From Palsa-883 sp963847615 (GTDB lineage: Bacteria; Pseudomonadota; Alphaproteobacteria; Acetobacterales; Acetobacteraceae), in the NCBI GenBank assembly GCA_963847615.1, contig CAWKAN010000029.1, positions 1 through 64,000 of the forward strand: a stretch of 64,000 nucleotides of DNA, given 5' to 3'. Below the pieces are notes generated by a model. That model searched no databases, was not told the origin of the DNA, and worked only from the letters and a program-made list of their open reading frames with translations. Below are positions 41,223 to 48,647 of this stretch, one piece after another. Positions within the stretch are counted from its first letter, which is position 1, and the number at the start of each line of letters is the position of its first letter. The position numbers and the translations under genes are program-made.

Positions 41223-42434
41223 ATGCCGACGATCGACGCCGCGCGGCTGCTGCAGGATCTGCGCGAGCTGGCGCGGATCGGCGCCTGGCGGACCGGCGTG
41301 CACCGGCCGACCTATTCCGCCGACGACATGACGGCGCGACACTGGCTGGCCGCGCGCCTCACCGAGGCCGGCCTGGCGGCGGAGATCGACGGCATCGGCA
41401 ACGTCATCGGCCGCACCGCCGCGCCCGGGCCGAAGCTGCTGCTCGGCAGCCACCTGGAGACGCAGCCGCATGCCGGCTGGCTGGATGGCGCGCTGGGCGT
41501 GATCTACGGGCTGGAGGTCGCGCGGGTGCTCGGGGCCAGCCTGGGTCACGCCATCGAGGTCGGCGCCTGGGCCGACGAGGAGGGGCATTTCGGCAATTTC
41601 CTCGGCAGCCGCTCGTTCGTGCACGGCATCGACGCGGCGGAGATCGCGCGCACCGTCAACCGCCATGACGGCACGTCCCTGCCGGATGCGCTGGCGCAGG
41701 CGGGTCTCGCCGGGCGAGCGCGCGCGCGGCTCGATCCGGCGCGCTACCGCGGCTACCTGGAGGCGCATATCGAGCAGGGCGACGAGCTTGATCGTTCCGG
41801 GCTGCGCCTTGGCGTGGTCACCAGTATCGTCGGCATCTGGCAATACCTGATCCGTTTCGAGGGCGTGCAGAACCACGCGGGGACCACGCGCATGGCGATC
41901 CGCAAGGACGCCGGGGTCGCGCTGGTGCGGCTGGCGGGCGCGATCGAGGCGCGCTTCCCCCAGGTGGCCGGTCCGCGCAGCGTGTGGACCACCGGGCGCA
42001 TCCTGCTAGAGCCGGGGGCGGCCAGCATCGTGCCGGGCCGGGCGGAGATGCTGTTCCAGTTCCGCGACGCCGATCCCGCGCGCCTCGCCGCGCTGCAGCA
42101 GGCGCTGGAGGCGCTGGTCGCCGAGGCCGACGCCGGCCCCTGTCGGGTGACGCTGACCAACCTGTCGCGCTCGACGCCCAAGGTCATGGACGCTGGGTTC
42201 CAGGACGTGCTGGAGCGCGCGGCGGAGCGCAATGCGCCGGGGCTGCACCTCCGCCTGCCCAGCGGTGCCGGCCACGACGCGCAGGTCTTTGCCGACCGGT
42301 TGCCCGCGGCGATGCTGTTCGTCCCCAGCATCGGCGGCATCAGCCACCACCACGCGGAGGACACGCGCGAGGCGGACCTGGTGCTGGGCTGCCAGGTGCT
42401 GGCCGACGCCGCGGCGGAGATCCTGGGCGGGTAA
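41223..42434 (+). CDS. Zn-dependent M20 hydrolase (N-carbamoyl-L-amino acid hydrolase/allantoate amidohydrolase type)
   Basis: The 403-residue metalloamidase has LLGSHLETQPHAGWLDGALG (metal ligands His and Asp), WADEEGHFGNFLGSRSFVHG, YLEAHIEQGDELD, EGVQNHAGTTRM and PSGAGHDAQVFADRLP with a C-terminal GGISHHHAEDT. These place it in the amidase/hydantoinase-carbamoylase branch. It is translationally close to the solute-binding protein upstream, a probable two-gene scavenging operon. A related gene at 8.6-9.9 kb is disrupted. Exact substrate is not inferable. Confidence 0.9.
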   Translation: MPTIDAARLLQDLRELARIGAWRTGVHRPTYSADDMTARHWLAARLTEAGLAAEIDGIGNVIGRTAAPGPKLLLGSHLETQPHAGWLDGALGVIYGLEVARVLGASLGHAIEVGAWADEEGHFGNFLGSRSFVHGIDAAEIARTVNRHDGTSLPDALAQAGLAGRARARLDPARYRGYLEAHIEQGDELDRSGLRLGVVTSIVGIWQYLIRFEGVQNHAGTTRMAIRKDAGVALVRLAGAIEARFPQVAGPRSVWTTGRILLEPGAASIVPGRAEMLFQFRDADPARLAALQQALEALVAEADAGPCRVTLTNLSRSTPKVMDAGFQDVLERAAERNAPGLHLRLPSGAGHDAQVFADRLPAAMLFVPSIGGISHHHAEDTREADLVLGCQVLADAAAEILGG

Positions 42435-42531
42435 TACCAGCGGCCCAAAGTGATGACTCTTCCATCATTTCGGGCGGCTGGCATCGCGCGCGGGGTTGCC
42501 CAGGGGAGCAGGGGGCGGCCGCGCGATCGCG

Positions 42532-43059
42532 GTAGGGACGCCCATTACTGGGCGCCCCCCGCACAGAACCGTACGTGCGGCTTTCCCGCATACGGCTCCC
42601 ACCTCGGGTATGTGACGGTGATGCACGCACTATCCTGCGGCATTGCCGTACGCGCTCCAGCGCCTGTGACACACGTTCCCGGTTCTGTGCCCGGTGCGTG
42701 CTTTGCCGGTTCGCGTTCCCCTCGGCCCCTGCCCTTCGCTCCACCCGCTCCATCCCCGGTGTCCCGGTTCCGTTCGCGGGCTTCATCGCTACTACGACAG
42801 GGTCTGACTTCTCGTGCCCGTGCATCGCCGGCTTCGGCTCATCGCCTTCCCGACGCGGGCCGGACGGACGAGCATCCGTCCGGTCAGACACGAGACCTCC
42901 CAGGTTCCGACAGGTTCCCTTCGTGCGTGATGAGGTCTTCGACCCCGACCGAGCGACGGCGCCTCGCTTGACGGTGCCGCACATGTTGCCTTCGGCTGTT
43001 TGGACGGCCTCGGCCTCGGTGGCATTGTCTCTTTCGTGGCTCAATAGCTCACCCCACAC
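42532..43059 (-). ncRNA. ORF-less group II intron (remnant or mini-intron)
   Basis: The minus strand begins GTGTGGGGTGAGC (GUGYG 5' consensus) at 43059 and includes the conserved domain I segment GTAGTAGCGATGAAG (about 42787-42801). Near its 3' end lies a 33-nt domain V hairpin at about 42567-42599 (GAGCCGTATGCGGGAAAGCC followed by GCACGTACGGTTC). Domain VI follows as GGCGCCCAGTAATGGGCG, and the intron ends about CCCTAC at 42532. There is no reverse transcriptase gene: domain IV is only tens of bases. At ~528 nt it is far smaller than ORF-bearing introns. It may be spliced or mobilised in trans or be dead. Protein frames in this interval are spurious. Confidence 0.78.
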
Positions 43060-43374
43060 AATCGCTGTGTACGCTTCGTGGCCGCCGTCACCGACGGAAT
43101 CTCACGCAACACTCACTACCAGGCGGGTGCTACCCCTTACCTGGGCCGGACTTCCACCGGCTGGAACCCGCCAGCCTCCTGGCGCACCCAAACCAAAACT
43201 CATAGCAACGGCCCAGCACCAGCCGATGGGTCGGCAATTAGGGCCGTTGGTATAACCGCCCGCCAACGCTCCGCGGCAACCCGCGCGCGATCCCACGCCG
43301 CCGCGATGATGCAAGGTTATAACGGCATCGCTTTAATATCGGCCAGACAACATCGTCCGACCCAACGCCCGCCT
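43060..43374. other. Intergenic stretch beside the group II intron
   Basis: No gene recognised. It contains the 5' exon side of the intron insertion. The segment 43200-43370 is AT-richer than the surroundings, suggesting foreign DNA. Confidence 0.4.
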
Positions 43375-43587
43375 CTACAGATCGAACTTGCCCTGCCGCT
43401 GGTCGTAAATCTTGCCGCGGCGACGCGACACGGCGAGCGCCTGGACGCGCGGCTCGGACGGATGGAATGCCGCCGTCCAAGTGCGCCGGCGCGCCTCGTA
43501 GGCGCGCTGCTTGGCCGCGGTGTCGGTGATGAACCGCGTCGTCACCTCGACCCGCACCGGACCGGTCCTGTCAGGGTCGTCGGTCAT
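43375..43587 (-). CDS. Small basic hypothetical protein
   Basis: A 70-residue protein starting MTDDPDRTGPVRVEVTTRFI and ending GKIYDQRQGKFDL, rich in Arg and charged residues. No domain recognised. It starts about 35 bp downstream of the NIPSNAP stop on the same strand, so may be cotranscribed. Confidence 0.4.
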   Translation of the reverse strand: MTDDPDRTGPVRVEVTTRFITDTAAKQRAYEARRRTWTAAFHPSEPRVQALAVSRRRGKIYDQRQGKFDL

Positions 43588-43621
43588 TGCGTCGCCCCAT
43601 CGATGGCGTTCATCCGTCCGG

Positions 43622-44242
43622 CTACTGTAGCGGCGAGAAGGACGCCGGCACCACCAGCATGTTCTCCTGCTTCAGCAGCACGCCGGCGGCGGCCGAGCCG
43701 GGCGGCCAGACCCCCTTGGCCACCGCCTCGGCGCGCACCTGCGCGCGATGGTCGGCGTCCTGGTAGGCCCAGATGTGCACCCATTTGTTGAGCGGACCGA
43801 TCTCGGAGTTCCAGGCACCGACCAGCGGCGACAGTTTTGTCCGTGCCTCGATCTTCTCGCTCCAGCGCTGGATCACGCCGGGGATCGCGCCGGCGGCGAA
43901 GCCGTACATGCGGATCTCGTAGATGCCGCCCAGCCGGCGCGGCTCCAGCGGCGGCGAGAAGGGCGCCGGCAGGAACAACTCGCTGCGCTGCTCGACGACG
44001 AACTCGCGCGTCGGCGGCGGCCAGCCGGGCGCGGCGGAGGCCGCGGCGCGCACCTGCATCCGTTGCTCGAACGTGTCGTACGGCCAGACATGGATGACCT
44101 GGTTCAGCGGCCCGACCTCGGTGTGCCAGAACCCGGCCAGCGGCGAGAACTTCAGCCGCTCGGGCAGCGCGGCGGCGAACCGCTCCTCGAACTGCGGAAT
44201 GCTGGCGGGCTTGAGCTGATAGGTGCGCATCTCGATGATCAT
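43622..44242 (-). CDS. NIPSNAP family protein, two-domain
   Basis: The 206-residue protein contains two ferredoxin-like alpha/beta-barrel repeats: MIIEMRTYQLKPASIPQFEE with FWHTEVGPLNQVIHVWPYDT, and GGIYEIRMYGFAAGAIPGVI with AWNSEIGPLNKWVHIWAYQD. The LNxVxHxWxY element in each is the NIPSNAP hallmark. Function is unknown; members occur near catabolic genes. The start is the ATG of MIIEMRT with GGGAGGGAGT upstream. Confidence 0.9.
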   Translation of the reverse strand: MIIEMRTYQLKPASIPQFEERFAAALPERLKFSPLAGFWHTEVGPLNQVIHVWPYDTFEQRMQVRAAASAAPGWPPPTREFVVEQRSELFLPAPFSPPLEPRRLGGIYEIRMYGFAAGAIPGVIQRWSEKIEARTKLSPLVGAWNSEIGPLNKWVHIWAYQDADHRAQVRAEAVAKGVWPPGSAAAGVLLKQENMLVVPASFSPLQ

Positions 44243-44748
44243 CGAACCACTCCCTCCCCGAAGGCGGCGCCGAGCCTAGCCCGCATTTCTCGCCCTGTCG
44301 CGGGCACTGGCGGGCCTCGGTCAAGCCGCGGCCCGGTCCCGGACCATCGTCCGCGGGCACGCCGGCGTCCACGACGGATGATCCCGATGAAAACCTGGAC
44401 CTGGCGGGATGGAGTTCAGCTCGCTGCGGTGCAACATAGGGGGGACGACGGCGCGATGGCAATCCGGCCGACGCGAGAACGGGAGATCACCGGCATGACA
44501 TGCGGCGCGATCCTGACGCGGACCAGGCCGGCCCGGCTGCACCTGGCGACGTCGGCACCTTGCCCGGTCGCCGGCCTGCCGCTGCGCCAGGCGCCGTCCG
44601 CCCGCCATCCGATCGCCGACCCGACGCTGCCGCCTGGCGGGGTGGCACGCGACAACCTGGCCTGGCCCCGCCACGGACGCGGCAATCAACGACCTGTCCA
44701 TCCGGCAGGGCCGCGCATCGCTGGACCGTCAACGAAAGGACTGACGCT
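44243..44748. other. Intergenic region between divergent genes
   Basis: 500 bp between the divergent NIPSNAP and 3-hydroxybutyrate dehydrogenase genes. I see no convincing gene and no repeat; it must hold both promoters. Confidence 0.45.
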
Positions 44749-45534
44749 ATGAGCCTGAAAGCAAAAGTCGCCCTGGTCACCGGATCGACCAGCGGCATCG
44801 GCCTCGGCATCGCCCGCGCGCTGGCCGCGGAGGGCGCCGACCTGATGCTGAACGGTTTCGGCGACGCGGCGAAAATCGAACAGGAACGCGCCGGCCTGGC
44901 CAAGGCGTTCGGCGTGCGCGTCCGCTATTCCGCGGCCGATATCAGCAAGCCGGCGGAGATCGCCGCAATGGTGGCGGAGACCCAGCAATCGCTCGGCGCG
45001 CTGGACATCCTGGTGAACAACGCCGGCATCCAGTTCGTTGCCGACATCGAGGAATTCCCCGAGGAGCGCTGGCACGCGATCATCGCCGTCAACCTGTCCG
45101 GCGTGTTCTTCGCCATCAAGGCGGCCGTCCCCGGCATGAAGGCCAAGGGCTGGGGCCGCATCATCAACATCGCCTCGGCGCACGGCCTGGTCGCCAGCCC
45201 GCAAAAGGCCGCCTACGTCGCGGCCAAGCACGGTGTGGTCGGGTTGACCAAGGTCGCCGCGCTCGAGCTGGCCAGCCACGGCGTGACAGTGAACGCGATC
45301 TGCCCCGGCTGGGTGCTGACGCCGCTGGTGCAGCAGCAGCTGGAGGCCAAGGCGAAGGCCCAGGGCAGCGACATCGAAACCGTGAAACACAGCTTCCTGG
45401 CCGAGAAACAGGCGCTGCTGGAGTTCTCCACCCCGGAACAGATCGGCGCGCTCGCGGTGTTCCTCTGCTCGGAGGGAGCCAAAACCATCACCGGCGCGCC
45501 ACTGTCGATCGACGGCGGATGGGTGGCGCAATAG
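44749..45534 (+). CDS. bdhA: 3-hydroxybutyrate dehydrogenase
   Basis: The 261-residue SDR enzyme oxidises (R)-3-hydroxybutyrate to acetoacetate with NAD+. It has TGSTSGIGLGIARALAAEGA, NNAGIQFVADIEEFP, INIASAHGLVASPQKAAYVA, the catalytic YVAAKHG and CPGWVLTPLVQQQLE. The IQFVAPIEEFP and HGLVAS elements distinguish 3-hydroxybutyrate dehydrogenases from FabG. RBS AAAGGA upstream. It fits turnover of polyhydroxybutyrate. The palindromic repeat E begins right after the stop. Confidence 0.9.
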   Translation: MSLKAKVALVTGSTSGIGLGIARALAAEGADLMLNGFGDAAKIEQERAGLAKAFGVRVRYSAADISKPAEIAAMVAETQQSLGALDILVNNAGIQFVADIEEFPEERWHAIIAVNLSGVFFAIKAAVPGMKAKGWGRIINIASAHGLVASPQKAAYVAAKHGVVGLTKVAALELASHGVTVNAICPGWVLTPLVQQQLEAKAKAQGSDIETVKHSFLAEKQALLEFSTPEQIGALAVFLCSEGAKTITGAPLSIDGGWVAQ

Positions 45535-45540
45535 CCGCGG

Positions 45541-45857
45541 CAATCCGGGCGGCCAGCAAGGTCGGGGCTCCGCCCCGAACCCCGCCAGGGGGCGTTGCCC
45601 CCTGGACCCCCACCAGAGGCGGAGCCTCTGGACTCCATGACTGGGAGTGTGGGGAGGGGAAGGGGGCGGGTGGGCGAGGCGCAGGGGCGCCGTCCAGCGT
45701 GCTGGACGGCGCCCCTGCGCCTCGCCCACCCGCCCCCTTCCCCTCCCCACACTCCCAGTGAAGGGTTCCAAGGGCTCGCCCTTGGCGGGGTTCCAAGGGG
45801 CAGCGCCCCTTGGTGGGGTCTGGGGCGAAGCCCCAGCCTTGCTGGCCGCCCGGATTG
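45541..45857. repeat. Large palindromic repeat, copy E
   Basis: The core at 45640-45759 is a 120-bp palindrome around GTCCAGCGTGCTGGAC. Left side: GGGGCTCCGCCCC, GGGGGCGTTGCCCCC and the CCAGAGGCGGAGCCTCTGG hairpin; right side: CCAAGGGCTCGCCCTTGG, a CCAAGGGGCAGCGCC hairpin and GGGGCGAAGCCCC. The outermost 20 bp (CAATCCGGGCGGCCAGCAAG at 45541 and its exact inverse ending at 45857) extend beyond the common GCAAGG end. It fills the gap between convergent bdhA and dapB, ending 8 bp from the dapB stop. Confidence 0.95.
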
Positions 45858-45865
45858 GCGGGCCG

Positions 45866-46639
45866 TTACATTCCCAGCACGTCCATCATCGAATAGAGGC
45901 CCGGGGTGCGTCCGGCCAGCCACAGCGCGGCGCGCACCGCGCCGGTGGCGAAGGCGCGGCGATCGAAGGCGCGGTGGGTGAGCGCGATGTGCTCGGTCGC
46001 GGCGGCGAAGATCAGCGTGTGCTCGCCGACCACCTGGCCGCCGCGCAGGGCGGCGAAGCCGATGGCACCGGTTTTGCGCGCCCCGGTGTGGCCGTGCCGG
46101 CCGCTCTCCATCACCTCGTTCAGCGCCACGCCGCGGCCCTTGGCGACCGCGCGGCCCATGCCGATCGCGGTGCCGGAGGGGGCGTCGACCTTCTGGCGGT
46201 GGTGCATCTCCATGATCTCGGCGTCGTAGGCCGCGGCCGGCAGGGCGGCGCCCATGCGCTCGGCGAGGGCCAGGACCAGGTTCACCCCGGGGGAGAAGTT
46301 CGCCGCGTAAACCACGGGAATGTGGCGGGCAGCCGCGGCGACGGCGGCCTCGTCGGCGTCGGACAGGCCGGAGCTGCCGAGCACCCAGGCGGTGCCCGCG
46401 GCGGCCAGGGCGGCGGCGGTCGGTTGGGCGGTGGCGGCGTTGGTGAAATCCACCACCACGTCGCAGGCCCCGGCCAGCGCGGCGAGGTCGGGCAGCAGGG
46501 AGGTGCCGGGGGGCGGCGGTTTGGCCGAGCCGGCGCGGCCGATGCCGCCGACCAGGTCGGCCTCGGCGGCGCGGACTTCCTCGGCCAGCAGCTGGCCCAT
46601 GCGCCCGGTGATGCCGGCGATGCCGATACGTGTGGCCAT
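45866..46639 (-). CDS. dapB: 4-hydroxy-tetrahydrodipicolinate reductase
   Basis: DapB catalyses the NAD(P)H-dependent second step of the diaminopimelate/lysine branch. The 257-residue protein has the Rossmann start RIGIAGITGRMGQLL, VDFTNAATAQP, ANFSPGVN and the signature AEIMEMHHRQKVDAPSGTA. The start MATRIGIAG is chosen because upstream in-frame residues are not conserved. It is divergent from rpmI. Confidence 0.95.
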   Translation of the reverse strand: MATRIGIAGITGRMGQLLAEEVRAAEADLVGGIGRAGSAKPPPPGTSLLPDLAALAGACDVVVDFTNAATAQPTAAALAAAGTAWVLGSSGLSDADEAAVAAAARHIPVVYAANFSPGVNLVLALAERMGAALPAAAYDAEIMEMHHRQKVDAPSGTAIGMGRAVAKGRGVALNEVMESGRHGHTGARKTGAIGFAALRGGQVVGEHTLIFAAATEHIALTHRAFDRRAFATGAVRAALWLAGRTPGLYSMMDVLGM

Positions 46640-46713
46640 GGGCCGTGCTCCCTCCCCGGCCCCTCCCGCAACCGGAGGGGGCGTTTGGTCCTTGGGCATC
46701 CTGGGGGGCATCC

Positions 46714-46742
46714 TTGCATGGGCTGGGGGGCGCCGCTATAAG
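46714..46742 (+). promoter_or_regulatory. Sigma-70-like promoter for rpmI-rplT
   Basis: TTGCAT at 46714-46719, a 17-bp spacer and TATAAG at 46737-46742, about 110 bp upstream of the rpmI ATG. The leader (46750-46852) is long enough for ribosomal-protein autoregulation, but no specific structure is proven. Confidence 0.6.
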
Positions 46743-46852
46743 CCCGCCCCTCAGTTCGCGCGCCCGGGCTTTGGATGGGCATGCCCGGCCGCGACCGCCT
46801 GCCCCCCGGGATCTTCCGCGCCGGGGCGGGTGCCAACCGCAAGGAGACCCAA

Positions 46853-47056
46853 ATGCCCAAGGTAAAGACCAAGTCGTCGGTGAAGAAGCGATTCAAGATC
46901 ACCGCGACCGGCAAGGTGCTGGCAGGCCCGGGCATGAAGCGCCACGGGCTGATCAACCGCTCGCAGAAGATGAAGCGCACCAACCGCGGCAGCCAAACGC
47001 TGACCGATGCTGACGCGAAGACCGTCAAGCAGTGGGCGCCCTACGGGCTGGGTTGA
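46853..47056 (+). CDS. rpmI: 50S ribosomal protein L35
   Basis: The 67-residue basic protein MPKVKTKSSVKKRFKITATG...RHGLINRSQKMKR is full-length L35. It has AAGGAG seven bases before the ATG. It lies 12 bp upstream of rplT as usual, but infC, normally before it, is not in this cluster. Confidence 0.97.
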   Translation: MPKVKTKSSVKKRFKITATGKVLAGPGMKRHGLINRSQKMKRTNRGSQTLTDADAKTVKQWAPYGLG

Positions 47057-47068
47057 GGGAGCAGCAGC

Positions 47069-47422
47069 ATGGCACGCGTCAAACGGGGCACCACCACCCA
47101 CGCCCGGCACAAGAAGGTCCTGAAAGCCTCCAAGGGGTTTTACGGGCGCACCTCAACCACCTATCGCGCGGCGCTGGAACGGCTGGAGAAGTCGCTGCAA
47201 TACGCCTATCGCGACCGGCGCACCAAGAAGCGCGATTTCCGCGGCCTGTGGATCCAGCGCATCAACGCCGCGGTGCGCGAGCACGGCATGACCTACTCGC
47301 GATTTATCGCCGGGCTGAAGAAGGCCGGCATCGAGATGGACCGCAAGGTGCTGGCCGCCATCGCCTATGACGACGCCGAGAGTTTCGCGGCGATCGTCAA
47401 GCAGGTGCAGGCCGCTCTGTGA
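47069..47422 (+). CDS. rplT: 50S ribosomal protein L20
   Basis: The 117-residue L20 protein starts MARVKRGTTTHARHKKVLKA and has FYGRTSTTYRAALERLEKSL and RDFRGLWIQRINAAVREHGM. L20 is an early assembly protein of the large subunit and can repress its own operon. A GC stem-loop (CCCGCGCTATGCGCGGG, 47429-47445) just after the stop may attenuate transcription. Confidence 0.97.
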   Translation: MARVKRGTTTHARHKKVLKASKGFYGRTSTTYRAALERLEKSLQYAYRDRRTKKRDFRGLWIQRINAAVREHGMTYSRFIAGLKKAGIEMDRKVLAAIAYDDAESFAAIVKQVQAAL

Positions 47423-47465
47423 GATATACCCGCGCTATGCGCGGGCCTGATGCAGGCGTACCGTC

Positions 47466-48125
47466 GTGCCGATAAACACGGCGGTTCTCGCCCTGGTTTT
47501 GATCTTCATTCCGGGGATCCTATGCTACGGGGTGGTCGCGAGCCTGGCTAGCAAGCGAAGCCGCGACAACACGACGGTGTTCCTGCATATATTTTTGTAC
47601 GGCGTGGCCAGCTATATGGCTCTGGCCATAGCGATCTCTGCCTTCCCTGCGACCGCGGTCCATCTTGGCGTCAAACTGAACAGCATAGCTTTGCTCAATC
47701 CGTCCGCCATCGAAGGGTCTGGCATCGATCCTCTGCCGATTGCAGAAGCAAGCGTCGTAGGAGTGCTGCTTGGCATTCTGATTACCATCAACATAAACCA
47801 TAGCCTGCTGATGCGGTTGTGCCGCCTCGTCGGCCTAACGAAACGCTTCAGCGACCCGGATGTCTGGAGTTTTCTTCTGAACTCGAACGATACCGATAAT
47901 TGGGTTACCATCAGACACAAGGATCGGGGACACATTTACCAAGGCTACGTTCGTAGCTTCTCGGGAGGCGACAAGGATAGGGAAATGGTCCTAACCCTGG
48001 TCCAGGTCTACAGTCTGGATACCGCGGAAAAAGTCGGGGAAATCCCCATTCTCTATCTTGCCTTCAAAAAGGAAGACATCGTGCTAGAATTCGGCACACG
48101 GCCGGATTTGAGTAGCGACGCCTAG
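47466..48125 (+). CDS. Membrane protein of DUF6338 type
   Basis: The 219-residue protein has membrane segments at about 5-28, 40-62 and 95-117, then a cytosolic domain with FSDPDVWSFLLNSNDTDNWV and TIRHKDRGHIYQGYVRSFSG, ending DIVLEFG. The DVWxFLLN...RxxDxxWYxGxV layout fits the uncharacterised DUF6338 family. Translation appears to use GTG (47466). The codon composition is AT-richer than the ribosomal and tRNA-synthetase genes on either side, indicating a recent insertion between rplT and pheS. The two tiny Pro-rich genes downstream look like its partners. Confidence 0.65.
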   Translation: MPINTAVLALVLIFIPGILCYGVVASLASKRSRDNTTVFLHIFLYGVASYMALAIAISAFPATAVHLGVKLNSIALLNPSAIEGSGIDPLPIAEASVVGVLLGILITININHSLLMRLCRLVGLTKRFSDPDVWSFLLNSNDTDNWVTIRHKDRGHIYQGYVRSFSGGDKDREMVLTLVQVYSLDTAEKVGEIPILYLAFKKEDIVLEFGTRPDLSSDA

Positions 48126-48142
48126 CGGATGGGTAGGTGAAA

Positions 48143-48319
48143 ATGACCAGAACTCCAGTTCCTCTAAATGAGGGCGTCCTAAAGAAGGGCGGCTTGAATC
48201 CGCCGCCTACTGACTACAGGCCGCCGCCGCCGCCGCCCCTGCGGCCGACGAGTCCACCGTCGCCCCCACGACCGCAGGGGAACCAAGGACAAGGTCCCCA
48301 CCGCCCTGGCGGCACCTGA
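48143..48319 (+). CDS. Small proline-rich protein, partner 1
   Basis: A 58-residue protein, MTRTPVPLNEGVLKKGGLNP then PPTDYRPPPPPPLRPTSPPS and PPRPQGNQGQGPHRPGGT. The NPPxTxYRPPPPxPLxP block is shared with the next gene. Start could be ATG at 48143 or GTG at 48137. No signal or membrane segment; likely unstructured. It follows the membrane protein by 17 bp, so is presumably cotranscribed. Confidence 0.55.
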   Translation: MTRTPVPLNEGVLKKGGLNPPPTDYRPPPPPPLRPTSPPSPPRPQGNQGQGPHRPGGT

Positions 48320-48337
48320 AATTGAGGATGCCGGACA

Positions 48338-48520
48338 ATGACACGCAAGACCGAAGGCGGCGTGACGCAAGGAAGCGGGAGCCGATCTCTGGCTCAGGAC
48401 CATGCCATCAATCCACCAGCGACTTCATATCGGCCCCCGCCGCCATCGCCATTGAAACCGGCTTCGACGGCCACTCCTCCGGCGAAAGCAGCAGGTTCGA
48501 AGGGAAACTCGCAGAAGTGA
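48338..48520 (+). CDS. Small proline-rich protein, partner 2
   Basis: A 60-residue protein, MTRKTEGGVTQGSGSRSLAQ then DHAINPPATSYRPPPPSPLK and PASTATPPAKAAGSKGNSQK. It is clearly paralogous with the preceding one (NPPATSYRPPPPSPLKP against NPPPTDYRPPPPPPLRP). GAGGA lies nine bases before the ATG, supporting translation. Function unknown; may bind the membrane protein or an SH3-like domain. Confidence 0.55.
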   Translation: MTRKTEGGVTQGSGSRSLAQDHAINPPATSYRPPPPSPLKPASTATPPAKAAGSKGNSQK

Positions 48521-48605
48521 GCGATACACTCCGGGCCCAGATCAGCCTCGTCTCAGACCGCCACATCTAGCGAGCCGCAAGGAAAACAACGAGACTGAGC
48601 AAATC

Positions 48606-48632
48606 GGGCCGCCGACGCAGGGCGGCCCTTTC
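48606..48632 (+). terminator. Probable intrinsic terminator before pheS
   Basis: GGGCCGCC-GACGCA-GGGCGGCCC forms a strong hairpin followed by TTTCC. It sits 15-40 bp before the pheS ATG, so could end transcripts of the small-gene cassette or act as an attenuator of pheS. Confidence 0.55.
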
Positions 48633-48647
48633 CGTGTGCGAGATGCC

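Noticed and set aside
42540..43255. Several open frames within and beside the group II intron
   Set aside because: They lack reverse-transcriptase motifs and coincide with conserved intron RNA elements, so the RNA reading is preferred.
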